From Prevotella sp. (lineage in GTDB: Bacteria > Bacteroidota > Bacteroidia > Bacteroidales > Bacteroidaceae), in NCBI GenBank assembly GCA_017470345.1, contig JAFUEP010000004.1:1-52202 (forward strand): DNA of 52,202 nt, written 5' to 3'. Numbering within the stretch: the stretch's first letter is position 1; the number at the start of each line of letters is the position of its first letter. The position numbers and the translations under genes were made by a program. Of the stretch, positions 30,809-39,328 are shown in pieces. Below the pieces are notes generated by a model. That model was given only the letters and a program-made list of their open reading frames with translations. It did no database searches and was not told the DNA's origin.

Positions 30809-32434
30809 ATGAACAATTCCGTCATCACATTCCCCATCCCGGCCAACGAGCCGGTGAAAGCCTATCTGGCCGGTTCGCCAGAGCGTGTCGCACTCGAAAA
30901 GGAACTGGAGCGCCAGTCGAAGCTGGTCGTCGACATCCCCATCATCATCGGCGGCAAGGAGATCCGCACCGGCGATGTCGGGCAGGTCACCTGTCCCCAC
31001 GACCATCATCACGTCCTGGCCACCTATCATAAGGTAGGCCGCAAGGAGGTCGAGCTGGCCATCGAGACCGCCATGAAGGCATGGCAGGAGTGGAGCCGCA
31101 CGCCGTGGACCACCCGCGCCGCCATCGTGATGAAGATGGCCGAGCTGCTGGCCACGAAATATCGTCCCATCATGAACGCTGCCTGCATGCTGGGCCAGAG
31201 CAAGAACATCTATCAGGCGGAGATCGACTCGGCCTGCGAGACCATCGACTTCTTCCGCTACAACGTCCACTACGCCTCGAAGATCTACGCGATGCAGCCT
31301 AAGGACGGACAGGGACAGCTCAACCACACGGAGTATCGTCCGCTCGAGGGCTTCGTCCTGGCCGTCACGCCGTTCAATTTCACCAGCATCGCCTCCAACC
31401 TCTGCATGACGCCCGTGCTGATGGGCAACGTGGCCATCTGGAAACCGTCGACCACGGCCCTGCTATCGAACTACTACCTCATGCAGCTCTATCGCGAGGC
31501 CGGACTGCCCGACGGCGTCGTCAACTTCCTGCCCGGCAGCGGCGCACTCATCGGCGAGGTGGCTACGCAGTCACGCCACTTTGCCGGCATCCACTTCACC
31601 GGCTCAACGGCCACGTTCAAGAGCCTCTGGATGCAGGCCTGCTCCAATCTCGACCGCTACGTCAGCTATCCGCGACTCGTCGGCGAGACGGGCGGCAAGG
31701 ACTTCATCTTCGTCCATCCCTCGGCCGATCCGAAGGCCGTGGCCACGGCGGCCTTCTGCGGCGCCTTCGAGTTCCAGGGCCAGAAGTGCTCTGCCGCCTC
31801 GCGCATGTATATTCCCAAGAGCATGTGGCCCGGCGTGCTCGACGACATCAAGCGCATGTGCTCGGAGATCAGGATGGGCGACGTCTGCGACCCGAAGAAC
31901 TTCGTCAACGCCGTCATCGACGAGGCTTCGTTCGACAAGTGCAAGCAGTACATCGACTACGCCGCTGCGGCTGCCGACGCCAAGATCGTCGTCGGCGGCA
32001 AGTGCGACAAGTCAGTGGGATGGTTTGTCGAGCCGACCGTCATCGAGACCTCCAACCCGCATTTCCGCTCGATGGAGGAAGAGATCTTCGGCCCCATCCT
32101 GACGGTCTATCCCTACGACGACGACAAGGTCGAGGAAACCGTGAAGCTGTGCGACGAGACGTCGCCATACGGACTGACGGGCGCCGTCTTCGGCCGCGAC
32201 CGCATGGCCGTCGAGAAGCTGACGGAGCAGCTCTCCTATGCCGCCGGCAACTTCTACATCAACGACAAGCCCACGGGTGCCGTCGTCGGCATGCAGCCCT
32301 TCGGCGGCGCACGCGCCAGCGGCACCAACGACAAGGCCGGCGGCGAGTTCAACCTGATCCGATGGATCATCCCGCGCGTCATCAAGGAGACGCTCGTCTC
32401 ACCGACCGACTATCGGTATACCTATATGAAATAA
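30809..32434 (+). CDS. pruA: L-glutamate gamma-semialdehyde (P5C) dehydrogenase
   Basis: This 541-aa aldehyde dehydrogenase oxidises glutamate semialdehyde to glutamate with NAD. Signatures: TPFNFTSIASNL, GNVAIWKPSTTALLSNY, LVGETGGKDFIFVH (catalytic Glu), and FEFQGQKCSAASR (catalytic Cys), then EEEIFGPILTVYPYDD and the QPFGGARASGTNDKAGG tail. The length equals the usual stand-alone P5C dehydrogenase of about 540 aa, with no proline dehydrogenase domain. It supplies the last step of arginine-to-glutamate breakdown; arginine deiminase begins 11 nt later. Confidence 0.95.
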   Translation: MNNSVITFPIPANEPVKAYLAGSPERVALEKELERQSKLVVDIPIIIGGKEIRTGDVGQVTCPHDHHHVLATYHKVGRKEVELAIETAMKAWQEWSRTPWTTRAAIVMKMAELLATKYRPIMNAACMLGQSKNIYQAEIDSACETIDFFRYNVHYASKIYAMQPKDGQGQLNHTEYRPLEGFVLAVTPFNFTSIASNLCMTPVLMGNVAIWKPSTTALLSNYYLMQLYREAGLPDGVVNFLPGSGALIGEVATQSRHFAGIHFTGSTATFKSLWMQACSNLDRYVSYPRLVGETGGKDFIFVHPSADPKAVATAAFCGAFEFQGQKCSAASRMYIPKSMWPGVLDDIKRMCSEIRMGDVCDPKNFVNAVIDEASFDKCKQYIDYAAAAADAKIVVGGKCDKSVGWFVEPTVIETSNPHFRSMEEEIFGPILTVYPYDDDKVEETVKLCDETSPYGLTGAVFGRDRMAVEKLTEQLSYAAGNFYINDKPTGAVVGMQPFGGARASGTNDKAGGEFNLIRWIIPRVIKETLVSPTDYRYTYMK

Positions 32435-32445
32435 CTGTTCTTTTT

Positions 32446-33714
32446 ATGGAATCAGACATCATCCGACCATGTAAGGTCAATGTCGCCTCTGAGACAGGAC
32501 GGCTGAGGGCTGTCCTGCTCAGGAGGCCGGGCATCGAGGTGGAGCGCATGACGCCACTGAACGCCGCACAGGCCCTCTACAGCGACATCCTCGACAAGGC
32601 CACCGTCGACAAGGAGTACGGGCTCTTCTGTGGCATCCTCGAGCGATGGACCGACCACGTCTACTACGTGCGCGACATCCTCGCTCAGCTGCTCACCAAC
32701 GACAACATTCGCGACCACCTCGTCGACGCCAGCCTCCACCACGACCGCCACACCTCGCAGCTGACCAACGGCGAGAGCCTCCGCCAGTTGCTCATGTCGC
32801 TCGACAGCCGCGAGCTGGCCCGCGTCCTCATCGAGGGCTACGAACAGGACCACTGGGACGGCTTCACCGACGACCGCTTCCTGCTGAAGCCTCTGTATAA
32901 CATGCTCTTCACGCGCGATGCCTCGTCGACCATCTACAACCGCGTGCTCATCAACTCGATGTCGTTCGAGGTGCGCGAGCGCGAGACGCTCATCTACGAG
33001 GCTATCTTCCGCAACTTCTTCGGCGTCGAGCTGCTCAACGCGGCCGCATGGAACCCCCTGGCACGTACCGAGGGGGGCGACGTCCACATCGCCTCGCCCG
33101 ACCTGCTCTGCATCGGCGAGGGCATCCGCACCAACGCCAAGGGCGTCGACTTCCTCGCCCGCACCTTCGCACGCGAGCGCGACCACTTCGACATCCTCGT
33201 GCAGGAGCTGCCCACGGAGCCCGACTCGTTCATCCATCTCGACATGGTCTTCACCCTCCTCGGACAGCACCACTGCATGGTCTTCGAGCCCGTCCTGCGC
33301 AAGCAGGGACTCTTCGCCAACAAGGCCACGACGCTCGTCAGCATCCATCACGGACGCATCACCTATCGCGAGGTGCCCAACATCGTCGAAGGACTGCGCA
33401 CGCTGGGCTGGCAGATGGAGGAGCCCATCCTCTGCGGCGGCACCGACTCGTGGGTGCAGCTGCGCGAGCAGTGGCACAGCGGCGCCAACTTCTTCGCCCT
33501 GGGCGACGACCAGGTCATGGGCTATCGGCGCAACACCCACACCATCGACGCCCTCGACCGTGCCGGCTTCGCCGTGCTCAACGCCGAGGACATCGTCGAG
33601 GGCCGCGTCGACATGAACGGCTACGACCGCTTCGTCGCGGCCTTCCCCGGCTCCGAGCTGCCCCGCGCCGGCGGCGGTGCGCGCTGCATGACGATGCCGA
33701 TCCTGCGCGACTGA
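32446..33714 (+). CDS. arcA: Arginine deiminase
   Basis: This 422-aa enzyme hydrolyses arginine to citrulline and ammonia. The catalytic residues of the family are seen in FTRDASSTIYNRVLI (Asp), EGGDVHIASPDLLCIG, FIHLDMVFTLL (His) and the nucleophilic Cys 414 in GGGARCMTMPI. The ATG at 32446 follows the pruA stop by 11 nt; the same frame is open far upstream, but this lies inside pruA and is not a real extension. It ends the catabolic operon. There is no ornithine carbamoyltransferase or carbamate kinase nearby, so citrulline is probably passed to CtlX instead. Confidence 0.93.
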   Translation: MESDIIRPCKVNVASETGRLRAVLLRRPGIEVERMTPLNAAQALYSDILDKATVDKEYGLFCGILERWTDHVYYVRDILAQLLTNDNIRDHLVDASLHHDRHTSQLTNGESLRQLLMSLDSRELARVLIEGYEQDHWDGFTDDRFLLKPLYNMLFTRDASSTIYNRVLINSMSFEVRERETLIYEAIFRNFFGVELLNAAAWNPLARTEGGDVHIASPDLLCIGEGIRTNAKGVDFLARTFARERDHFDILVQELPTEPDSFIHLDMVFTLLGQHHCMVFEPVLRKQGLFANKATTLVSIHHGRITYREVPNIVEGLRTLGWQMEEPILCGGTDSWVQLREQWHSGANFFALGDDQVMGYRRNTHTIDALDRAGFAVLNAEDIVEGRVDMNGYDRFVAAFPGSELPRAGGGARCMTMPILRD

Positions 33715-33778
33715 CGGACGACCCGGTCCTTTTCTTCGCACCGTCCGCACGACACGACCTCCGCGGGCGGTGCTTTAA

Positions 33779-33862
33779 ACTTATGACACGACGTGACGCC
33801 ATGCCGTCACGTCGTGATTTCATGCCGTCACGTCGTGACGTCATGGCGTCACGTCGTGACGA
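33779..33862. repeat. Array of four 21-bp palindromic units (copy 2)
   Basis: Four 21-bp units; the last three begin with CATG at 33800, 33821 and 33842. Perfect 12-bp arms (CACGACGTGACG at 33787-33798, CGTCACGTCGTG at 33805-33816) enclose the same 6-nt loop as copy 1. It lies between the arginine deiminase gene and the convergent thioredoxin-like gene. Confidence 0.9.
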
Positions 33863-33972
33863 AAGTTATTTGAGTATTAAGATAAACTTGGTAATATCAA
33901 AAAAATAAATTGGTACAATTAGTCTGCCCCTGTAGGAGACGACGTGTCCGCACGTCGCACTTGCCGCAGGTG

Positions 33973-34860
33973 TCACTGATGGCTGAGCACGGCCTCCACC
34001 TGATCGATCGAGCCGTCCTTGACGACGACGCGCTTCTGGCGGTCGAGCAGATAGAGCGAGGGCAGGGCAGGCAGGTAGTAGGTCTGCTCGCGGATGATGA
34101 GCCCTTCGGGGCTGCGGCCCTCAAGCCAGTTCTGCGGCAGCGGCTTCACGTCCTTCTGCCAGGCCTCGGCATTGTGGTCGGGATAGATGTTTAGCACCCG
34201 CAGACGCGCGTCCTGCGTCAGCACGCGGCTGCCCATGATGCGGGGCATCTGCTCATGGCAGTGCTCGCACTCAGGGTCGCTGAAGACGATGAGCGTCAGC
34301 TCGCTGTCGACGTCGTAGAGGCGGTGCTCGCGGCCCTCGCGGTCGATGAACGTGAAGTCGGCGGCCTGCGTGCCGGGCTGGTTGCGCTCCACCATGCGCA
34401 GGCGGAACGCCATGCGCGAGCGGCGGGCCTCGTCGAGCTGGGGTAGGGCGGTGAAGGCGCGCAGCAGGTGGGCATAGGTGACGTCGTTGCGCAGGGGCGA
34501 GTTGGGGTTGCCCAGATAGTGGTCGACGAGGCCGTCGAACTGCTCCAGTCGGCTCTGGCTGCGGCTGATGCTGTCGGCCAGCGCGCGGGCACTCAGGGCG
34601 CACGTGGCCGAGTCGGCATACTGCATCAGGTTGACGTAGTCGGCAAAGCCCTGCTCGGCCACGGCCTGACCCCGCTCCGAGGTGTCGCTGAAGTCATAGC
34701 GGCTCCAGTAGTGCTCCATGAGATAGCCCAGCCGGGCCTCGGGCGTCTGCAGCAGCTCGGGGATCTGCGGGAAGGGGAACTGCACGTCGTCCTGTGCGCT
34801 CATCGTCAGGGTCATGACCAGTCCGAAGGTCAAGCTTATGATTCGTTTCATCCTGTTCAT
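33973..34860 (-). CDS. Exported DUF5106/thioredoxin-like protein
   Basis: This 295-aa protein has a signal peptide (KRIISLTFGLVMTLTMSAQ). A helical DUF5106-like domain (LGYLMEHYWSRYDFSDTS...LLRAF, residues about 35-150) precedes a thioredoxin-like domain with VFSDPECEHCHEQM, where CEHC is the probable redox pair, and ALPSLYLLDRQKRVVVKDG. Such proteins are frequent in Bacteroidota and are presumed periplasmic disulfide or redox proteins. Either ATG at 34860 or 34851 could be used. It is transcribed alone from a good promoter and converges on the arginine catabolic operon. Confidence 0.82.
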   Translation of the reverse strand: MNRMKRIISLTFGLVMTLTMSAQDDVQFPFPQIPELLQTPEARLGYLMEHYWSRYDFSDTSERGQAVAEQGFADYVNLMQYADSATCALSARALADSISRSQSRLEQFDGLVDHYLGNPNSPLRNDVTYAHLLRAFTALPQLDEARRSRMAFRLRMVERNQPGTQAADFTFIDREGREHRLYDVDSELTLIVFSDPECEHCHEQMPRIMGSRVLTQDARLRVLNIYPDHNAEAWQKDVKPLPQNWLEGRSPEGLIIREQTYYLPALPSLYLLDRQKRVVVKDGSIDQVEAVLSHQ

Positions 34861-34876
34861 TATTAATAATCTGGGG

Positions 34877-34909
34877 GCAAAGTTAAGTATTTTCTGCGAT
34901 ACAGCCAAA
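34877..34909 (-). promoter_or_regulatory. Promoter for the DUF5106 protein gene
   Basis: Minus-strand TTTG (34906-34909) and TAACTTTGC (34877-34885) are spaced by 20 nt, a full consensus match. Confidence 0.75.
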
Positions 34910-34951
34910 TGTTTATGTGGGAAGAATGCACAGGAATTCGTTTTTTCTTTG

Positions 34952-34960
34952 TAAATTTGC
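34952..34960 (+). promoter_or_regulatory. -7 box for the RNA methyltransferase gene
   Basis: TAAATTTGC matches TAnnTTTG and lies 19 nt before the ATG at 34980. No clear -33 box. Confidence 0.5.
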
Positions 34961-34979
34961 AGGCAAATAGCCGAAACGT

Positions 34980-35792
34980 ATGAACAAAATCATTGAGATA
35001 CAGACGCTCGGGGATCCCGGACTCGACGTCTTCAGCACACTCACTGAGGCACAGCTGCGCAACCAGCTGGAGCCCGAGAAGGGCATCTTCATCGTCGAGA
35101 GCCCCAAGGTGATCCGCGTGGCCCTCGATGCAGGCTACGAGCCTCTGTCGCTGCTCTGCGAGCGGCGTCACATCGAGGGCGACGCTGCCGACATCGTGGC
35201 CCGCTGTGCAGATATTCCTGTCTATACAGGCTCGCGCGAGCTGCTGGCCAGTCTGACAGGCTACACGCTGACGCGCGGCGTGCTCTGCGCCATGCGACGG
35301 CCGCAACCGCGGAGCGTCGAGGCGACGCTGAAGGACGCCCGCCGCGTGGTGGTCATCCACGGCGTGGTCGACACGACCAACATCGGGGCCATCTTCCGCT
35401 CGGCGGCAGCCCTGGGCATCGACGCCGTGCTGCTGACGCGCGACTCGTGCGACCCGCTCAACCGCCGCGCCGTCCGCGTCTCGATGGGCTCCGTCTTCCT
35501 CGTGTCATGGACGTGGCTCGACGCCCCGGTGACGAGCCTTGCCGCACTGGGCTTCAAGACGGTGGCCATGGCCCTGACCGACAAGTCTGTCAGCCTGGAC
35601 GACCCGCGGCTGAAGCAGGAGCCGCGGCTGGCCCTCGTCATGGGCACGGAGGGCGACGGCCTGCCCCACGACGTGGTGGCGCAGACCGACTACGTGGTGC
35701 GCATCCCGATGGCCCACGGCGTCGACTCGCTCAACGTGGCGGCAGCGGCGGCTGTGGCGTTCTGGGAGCTGAGGGATCGCGCCATACGCTGA
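34980..35792 (+). CDS. TrmH/SpoU-family RNA 2'-O-methyltransferase
   Basis: This 270-aa SPOUT methyltransferase uses S-adenosylmethionine to methylate ribose in rRNA or tRNA. Motif 1 is TTNIGAIFRSAAALGIDAVLL, motif 2 is LALVMGTEGDGLP and motif 3 is VRIPMAHGVDSLNVAAAAAVAFWEL, all complete and in the knotted C-terminal half. The N-terminal 100 residues form the usual substrate-binding domain (EPEKGIFIVESPKVIRVAL). The exact RNA target cannot be told. Its 3' end overlaps the convergent gene at 35731 by 62 nt. Confidence 0.92.
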   Translation: MNKIIEIQTLGDPGLDVFSTLTEAQLRNQLEPEKGIFIVESPKVIRVALDAGYEPLSLLCERRHIEGDAADIVARCADIPVYTGSRELLASLTGYTLTRGVLCAMRRPQPRSVEATLKDARRVVVIHGVVDTTNIGAIFRSAAALGIDAVLLTRDSCDPLNRRAVRVSMGSVFLVSWTWLDAPVTSLAALGFKTVAMALTDKSVSLDDPRLKQEPRLALVMGTEGDGLPHDVVAQTDYVVRIPMAHGVDSLNVAAAAAVAFWELRDRAIR

Positions 35793-36414
35793 CCCCTACG
35801 GAGAAAGAAAAGGCGGGATTGACCGAATAGCGCAGCTCGGCACCGATGCGGTCGCCGATGTCCTGGCGCATGTAGTAGGGCAGCAGCATGCTTCGCTCCG
35901 AGAGAAGACTCTTCTGGGCGAAGACCGTGGCCTCCCAATGGTCGTCGAAACGATAGCTCAGCATGGCCGACAGCCCGCCGTCGGTGGTGGGGCGACCGCG
36001 CCAGTCGAGCCGGCTCAGATAGCCGCCGACGGCATAGCTGAGCCGCGAGGTGAGCGTGTCGGCATACATCAGCGACACGGTGTTGGCGAAGCCCGAGCCG
36101 CCATGACGCCCCAGTCCGACGATGCCGGCCAGCGAGAGCGAGCCGTTGAGCCCGCGGTGCAGCTGCCAGCCGCCGAGGTCCCCGTAGAAGGGCGACAGGG
36201 CGTAGGGATGCCACGCGACGGTGCCCAGCTGGCTCAGCGGCGGCAAATCTAGCAGCCATGTCCTGTCGTCATCGCAGACCAGCGTGTCAGCCGCTGCAGG
36301 CACCCCGGTGGTGGGGTGGGGCACCTCGAACGACTGATAGATGTCGTCCTGCGCCATAGCGGCCCTACCGAACAACATCATCATCATGGCTATGATCGTC
36401 AGCTTCTTGTTCAT
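35731..36414 (-). CDS. Putative beta-rich outer membrane or periplasmic protein
   Basis: This 227-aa protein has a signal peptide (MNKKLTIIAMMMMLFGRAAMAQ) and then alternating hydrophobic and aromatic strands: GSLSLAGIVGLGRHGGSGFANTVSLMYAD, RLSYAVGGYLSRLDW, AMLSYRFDDHWEATVFAQKS, RIGAELRYSVNPAFSFSVGVSV. This pattern suggests a small beta-barrel. I do not recognise a family. The last 20 codons overlap the RNA methyltransferase gene on the other strand, and the Pro-rich end (RTPQPPLPPR) comes from that overlap. A 296-nt repeat-rich spacer lies upstream. Confidence 0.7.
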   Translation of the reverse strand: MNKKLTIIAMMMMLFGRAAMAQDDIYQSFEVPHPTTGVPAAADTLVCDDDRTWLLDLPPLSQLGTVAWHPYALSPFYGDLGGWQLHRGLNGSLSLAGIVGLGRHGGSGFANTVSLMYADTLTSRLSYAVGGYLSRLDWRGRPTTDGGLSAMLSYRFDDHWEATVFAQKSLLSERSMLLPYYMRQDIGDRIGAELRYSVNPAFSFSVGVSVWRDPSAPRTPQPPLPPR

Positions 36415-36470
36415 GATAGTTTCACACCTCAGTTTTTTCTAAACAACGAATTCTAAACAATGTTTTTTGA

Positions 36471-36648
36471 ACAACGAATTAAGACGAATTACACGAATGA
36501 AACGAATTGAATCTTATTTCACGAATTGAATCTTATTTCACGAATTGATTTTTAATTTGTGTAATTCGTAATAATTTGTGTAATTCGTATTAATTCGTAT
36601 CATTCGTTTTAATTCGTTTCATTCGTGTAATTCGTCTTAATTTGTTGT
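36471..36648. repeat. Large AATTCGT inverted repeat
   Basis: A 38-nt arm at 36471-36508 pairs with 36611-36648 with one mismatch. Both arms and the interior are built from ACGAATT/AATTCGT words of about 10-nt period, and a 19- to 20-bp direct repeat (GAATCTTATTTCACGAATT) occurs twice inside. The spacer 36415-36710 holds no gene. Confidence 0.9.
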
Positions 36649-36710
36649 TTTATTTAAAAGTTTTTAAAAGTCCCAAGTGTTTAAATCCGTTGTCTAAGAA
36701 TTTATTCATG

Positions 36711-38111
36711 TCATTCGTCAGGCATGAAGAGCGGGTCCTCGGGCATCACCATGACGGGAGCCGACTGGTAGGCCTGCATCACCTTCTGGGGCACGTACTC
36801 GTTGGGAACGACCAGACGGAACATGTATTCGCGCAGCCAACGGTCGGTCATGATCAGACAGCCCTGCTGTTGGCCCCACGAGGCACCCCACGAGTTCTCC
36901 ACCTTCCACTTCGTGGCCCGTCCCTTCTTGTCGAGGTCGACGGCCGTCAGCGTCATGGCGTGGGTCGAGCCGCTGTCGAAGGTGGCGATGCGCTCGGCCT
37001 TCGTCATAGGGAACGTCGTGTCGAAGAGCGAACCGTAGTCGTAGTTCTCCGTGTCGGCATAGCCACGCTTGCGATCGAGCATCTTGCCCACGTCGTAGCT
37101 CGAGTAGAGCTTGCGGCCGTCGCGCAGGGCGGCGATGGCCATCTGCTCGATGTCGTCCATCGGCAGGTTGACGTACTTCCAGTTATGACCGTCGTAGGTG
37201 TGGCGGTCGAGCTCCACCTCGTAGGTCTTGTAATAGTCGCGCCGCGGGTCGTTCATCACCATGATGAACGTGCCGTTGAGACGGTCGCCCACCACCTCGC
37301 GATAGAACTCCTGCGGCGTCCACTCGCGCACGTCGCCGACGGCGCGCCCCTTCTCGTCACGGAAGGCGTAGGTGAACTTCTGCGGCGGCTCGCCGATGGT
37401 GTATTGCAGCATGTGGTAGATCTGGCTCAGCATGCGCGTCTTAGCCTTCTCGAGCGACGAGCCCTTCTTGCCCTTGCTGACCATCTCGCGCAGTTGCAGG
37501 CCATACTCGCGCAGCTTCGACGAGATGAGCTGGCGGGCCTTCGACGTGTTGTCGCTCGAGAACGACTCGGGCATCACCTCGCTCGGCACGAGCCCGTACT
37601 TCTCGGCCAGGTCGGCCACGCCGCAGAACGTGCCGCCGTCGCCGATGGGTGAGCGGAAGAAGAACTGCACGCGCTGGTCGTCCATCGGCTTCTGGGCGTT
37701 GTCGATGCAGCCCTGCAGCATCAGGTTGGCCTTCTCCAGCTGGTCCCAGAAGAAGAGGTAGGCCTGGGAGAAGTCCACGCGGAGCGAGTCGGTGCGGCGG
37801 GCGAAGTCGGCGCGCAGCACGTTGAAGCCGGAGAACATCCAGCAGCGGCCGCTCGACTGTTGGTCGGTGATCGACTGCTTGGGGGTCTCGATGCTGAAGT
37901 GGGTGTCCAGTGCGCCGGCATTCTGGCGGTTCTGTGCCAGGTTGTCGATGGCGTTGGCGCCGATGGCGTTGATCAGTGCGCGGTCGCTGGCCTCCAGCTT
38001 CTGCTCCTTCTGGATGTCATCGAGCATCTTCTGCGAGATGCCCCCAGAGGTCTTCTGGGCTGTAGCAGTGAGGCTGGCGGCCGCTAAGAGTATGGTCAGT
38101 CTAAGCTTCAT
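36711..38111 (-). CDS. C1B aminopeptidase (bleomycin hydrolase/PepC-like), exported
   Basis: This 466-aa papain-family peptidase has the active-site Cys 90 in QQSSGRCWMFSG, the His in DSGSTHAMTLTAVD and the Asn in WKVENSWGASWG. Residues 1-18 form a signal peptide (MKLRLTILLAAASLTATA), whereas classical PepC is cytoplasmic; exported forms are usual in Bacteroidales. The enzyme should trim peptides from the N-terminus, probably in the periplasm. The gene follows the M48 protease gene on the same strand, but a 109-nt inverted repeat lies between them. Confidence 0.92.
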   Translation of the reverse strand: MKLRLTILLAAASLTATAQKTSGGISQKMLDDIQKEQKLEASDRALINAIGANAIDNLAQNRQNAGALDTHFSIETPKQSITDQQSSGRCWMFSGFNVLRADFARRTDSLRVDFSQAYLFFWDQLEKANLMLQGCIDNAQKPMDDQRVQFFFRSPIGDGGTFCGVADLAEKYGLVPSEVMPESFSSDNTSKARQLISSKLREYGLQLREMVSKGKKGSSLEKAKTRMLSQIYHMLQYTIGEPPQKFTYAFRDEKGRAVGDVREWTPQEFYREVVGDRLNGTFIMVMNDPRRDYYKTYEVELDRHTYDGHNWKYVNLPMDDIEQMAIAALRDGRKLYSSYDVGKMLDRKRGYADTENYDYGSLFDTTFPMTKAERIATFDSGSTHAMTLTAVDLDKKGRATKWKVENSWGASWGQQQGCLIMTDRWLREYMFRLVVPNEYVPQKVMQAYQSAPVMVMPEDPLFMPDE

Positions 38112-38137
38112 AAAGTTTACTGTTATTATTGATTATT

Positions 38138-38246
38138 GCCTGCGGCGCCACATGTAATACACATGAATAATTCATGAAATGATTCAAAAATATTATATGT
38201 ATGATTACATGTGTCATTCGTGTGCATTACATGTAGCGCCGCAGGC
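38138..38246. repeat. 33-bp inverted repeat between the protease genes
   Basis: Arms at 38138-38170 and 38214-38246 match with about five mismatches; the outer ends GCCTGCGGCGC / GCGCCGCAGGC are perfect. The 43-nt loop is AT-rich and has its own dyads (ATTCATGAAATGATTC). It resembles a small MITE or a terminator. Confidence 0.8.
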
Positions 38247-38275
38247 AACAAATCATTCGTCCCACTTTTCAGTTC

Positions 38276-39085
38276 TCACTTCTTGTAGTACTTCAGCGCC
38301 TCAGCCATCCAGCCCTGGATGTTCTTGATGCGGTCGGCATCCGAGGGGTGATCGCTGAACAGACCGCCAGAACCGCTCGACTGGGCTGCCATGCGCTGCC
38401 AGAACGACGTGGCCACCTGCGGGTTGTAGCCGGCCATGGCGGCGAAGATCAGACCCATGTGGTCGGCCTCGCTCTCCTGCTTGCGCGAAAAACCGCTCGT
38501 CCAGAGCTGCGAGCCCAGCTGCGAGCCCAGCGCCAGCAGCTGCTGCGCACCCTCGCTCATGCCGGCACCCTGGAGCACGGCGCCCAGGATCTGCGTGCCG
38601 TACTGCTTCTTATACTCATTGCTCAGCCGCTCGGCCGAGTGCTTCGCCACGGCGTGGGCGATCTCGTGGCCCAGCACGATGGCCAGCGAGGCCTCGTCCT
38701 GCGTCACGGGCAGCAGGCCCTCGTAGACGACGATTTTGCCGCCGGGCATGCACCAGGCGTTGACCTCCTTGCTCTGCACCAGGTTGAACTCCCACGCGTA
38801 GTTCTGCGTCTCGGCTGCCAGTCCGTTGGCGTTGAGATAGCTCACCACGGCCTGTGCCAGCTTCTGGCCGACGCGCTTCACCATGGCCGAGTTGGCCGAG
38901 TTGGTCGACGCCTTGGCCGACTTCATGAACTCCTGATACTGTTGGTTCGACAGGCTGAGCACGTCGCCGTCGCTCACCAGCAGTGTCTGTTTGCGGCCCG
39001 TGATGGGCACCGTCGACGTCGTGCCGCAGCTCGACATCGTCAGGGCTGCCACCATTGTCAGAACGAATAACTTAAACTTCTTCAT
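38276..39085 (-). CDS. M48-family metalloprotease lipoprotein
   Basis: This 269-aa protein starts with a lipoprotein signal (MKKFKLFVLTMVAALTMSSC). The zinc-binding motif is HEIAH in IVLGHEIAHAVAKHSAERLSNE, and the third ligand Glu is in RKQESEADHMGLIFAAMAGYNP, as in the Oma1/LoiP-like M48 proteases. It probably degrades damaged or misassembled envelope proteins. The start at 39085 is chosen for the signal peptide; an upstream in-frame ATG at 39130 has no such support. It has its own consensus promoter. Confidence 0.92.
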   Translation of the reverse strand: MKKFKLFVLTMVAALTMSSCGTTSTVPITGRKQTLLVSDGDVLSLSNQQYQEFMKSAKASTNSANSAMVKRVGQKLAQAVVSYLNANGLAAETQNYAWEFNLVQSKEVNAWCMPGGKIVVYEGLLPVTQDEASLAIVLGHEIAHAVAKHSAERLSNEYKKQYGTQILGAVLQGAGMSEGAQQLLALGSQLGSQLWTSGFSRKQESEADHMGLIFAAMAGYNPQVATSFWQRMAAQSSGSGGLFSDHPSDADRIKNIQGWMAEALKYYKK

Positions 39086-39154
39086 ACTGTCTTTTTTGTT
39101 TTTTATTGTGATAGTTAAATAATCTCGCAATTGTTAAGTGATAATTTGTGCGTT

Positions 39155-39187
39155 GCAAAGATAAGCATTAATTCCCGAACGGCCAAA
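39155..39187 (-). promoter_or_regulatory. Promoter for the M48 protease gene
   Basis: Minus-strand TTTG (39184-39187) and TATCTTTGC (39155-39163), spaced 20 nt: a full consensus match. Confidence 0.78.
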
Positions 39188-39195
39188 TAATTCAG

Positions 39196-39254
39196 AAAAA
39201 AAGAAGCGCCCTCGCTGTCAGGCTGCGGGGACTGCAGGCCTGGCACGAGGGCGC
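39196..39254 (-). terminator. Rho-independent terminator of the fimbrial operon
   Basis: Perfect 9-bp outer arms (GCGCCCTCG at 39206-39214, CGAGGGCGC at 39246-39254) with partial pairing inside; on the minus strand the stem is followed by a run of seven T. It lies 75 nt after the stop of the last fimbrial gene. Confidence 0.75.
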
Positions 39255-39328
39255 ATTTGCCATTAAATAAAACTACAAAAATAAAGAGCGCACTTCGCAG
39301 TGGACCACTTTTCTCTTTCGTCTTATGC

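Noticed and set aside
31786-32445. N-terminal extension of arginine deiminase through an upstream in-frame ATG
   Set aside because: This region is the coding sequence of pruA in another frame, and the translation is Arg-rich and unlike the family.
33940-33957. Terminator for the DUF5106 gene (7-bp stem CGACGTG / CACGTCG)
   Set aside because: The stem is short and no T-tract follows on the minus strand, so it was not listed as a feature.
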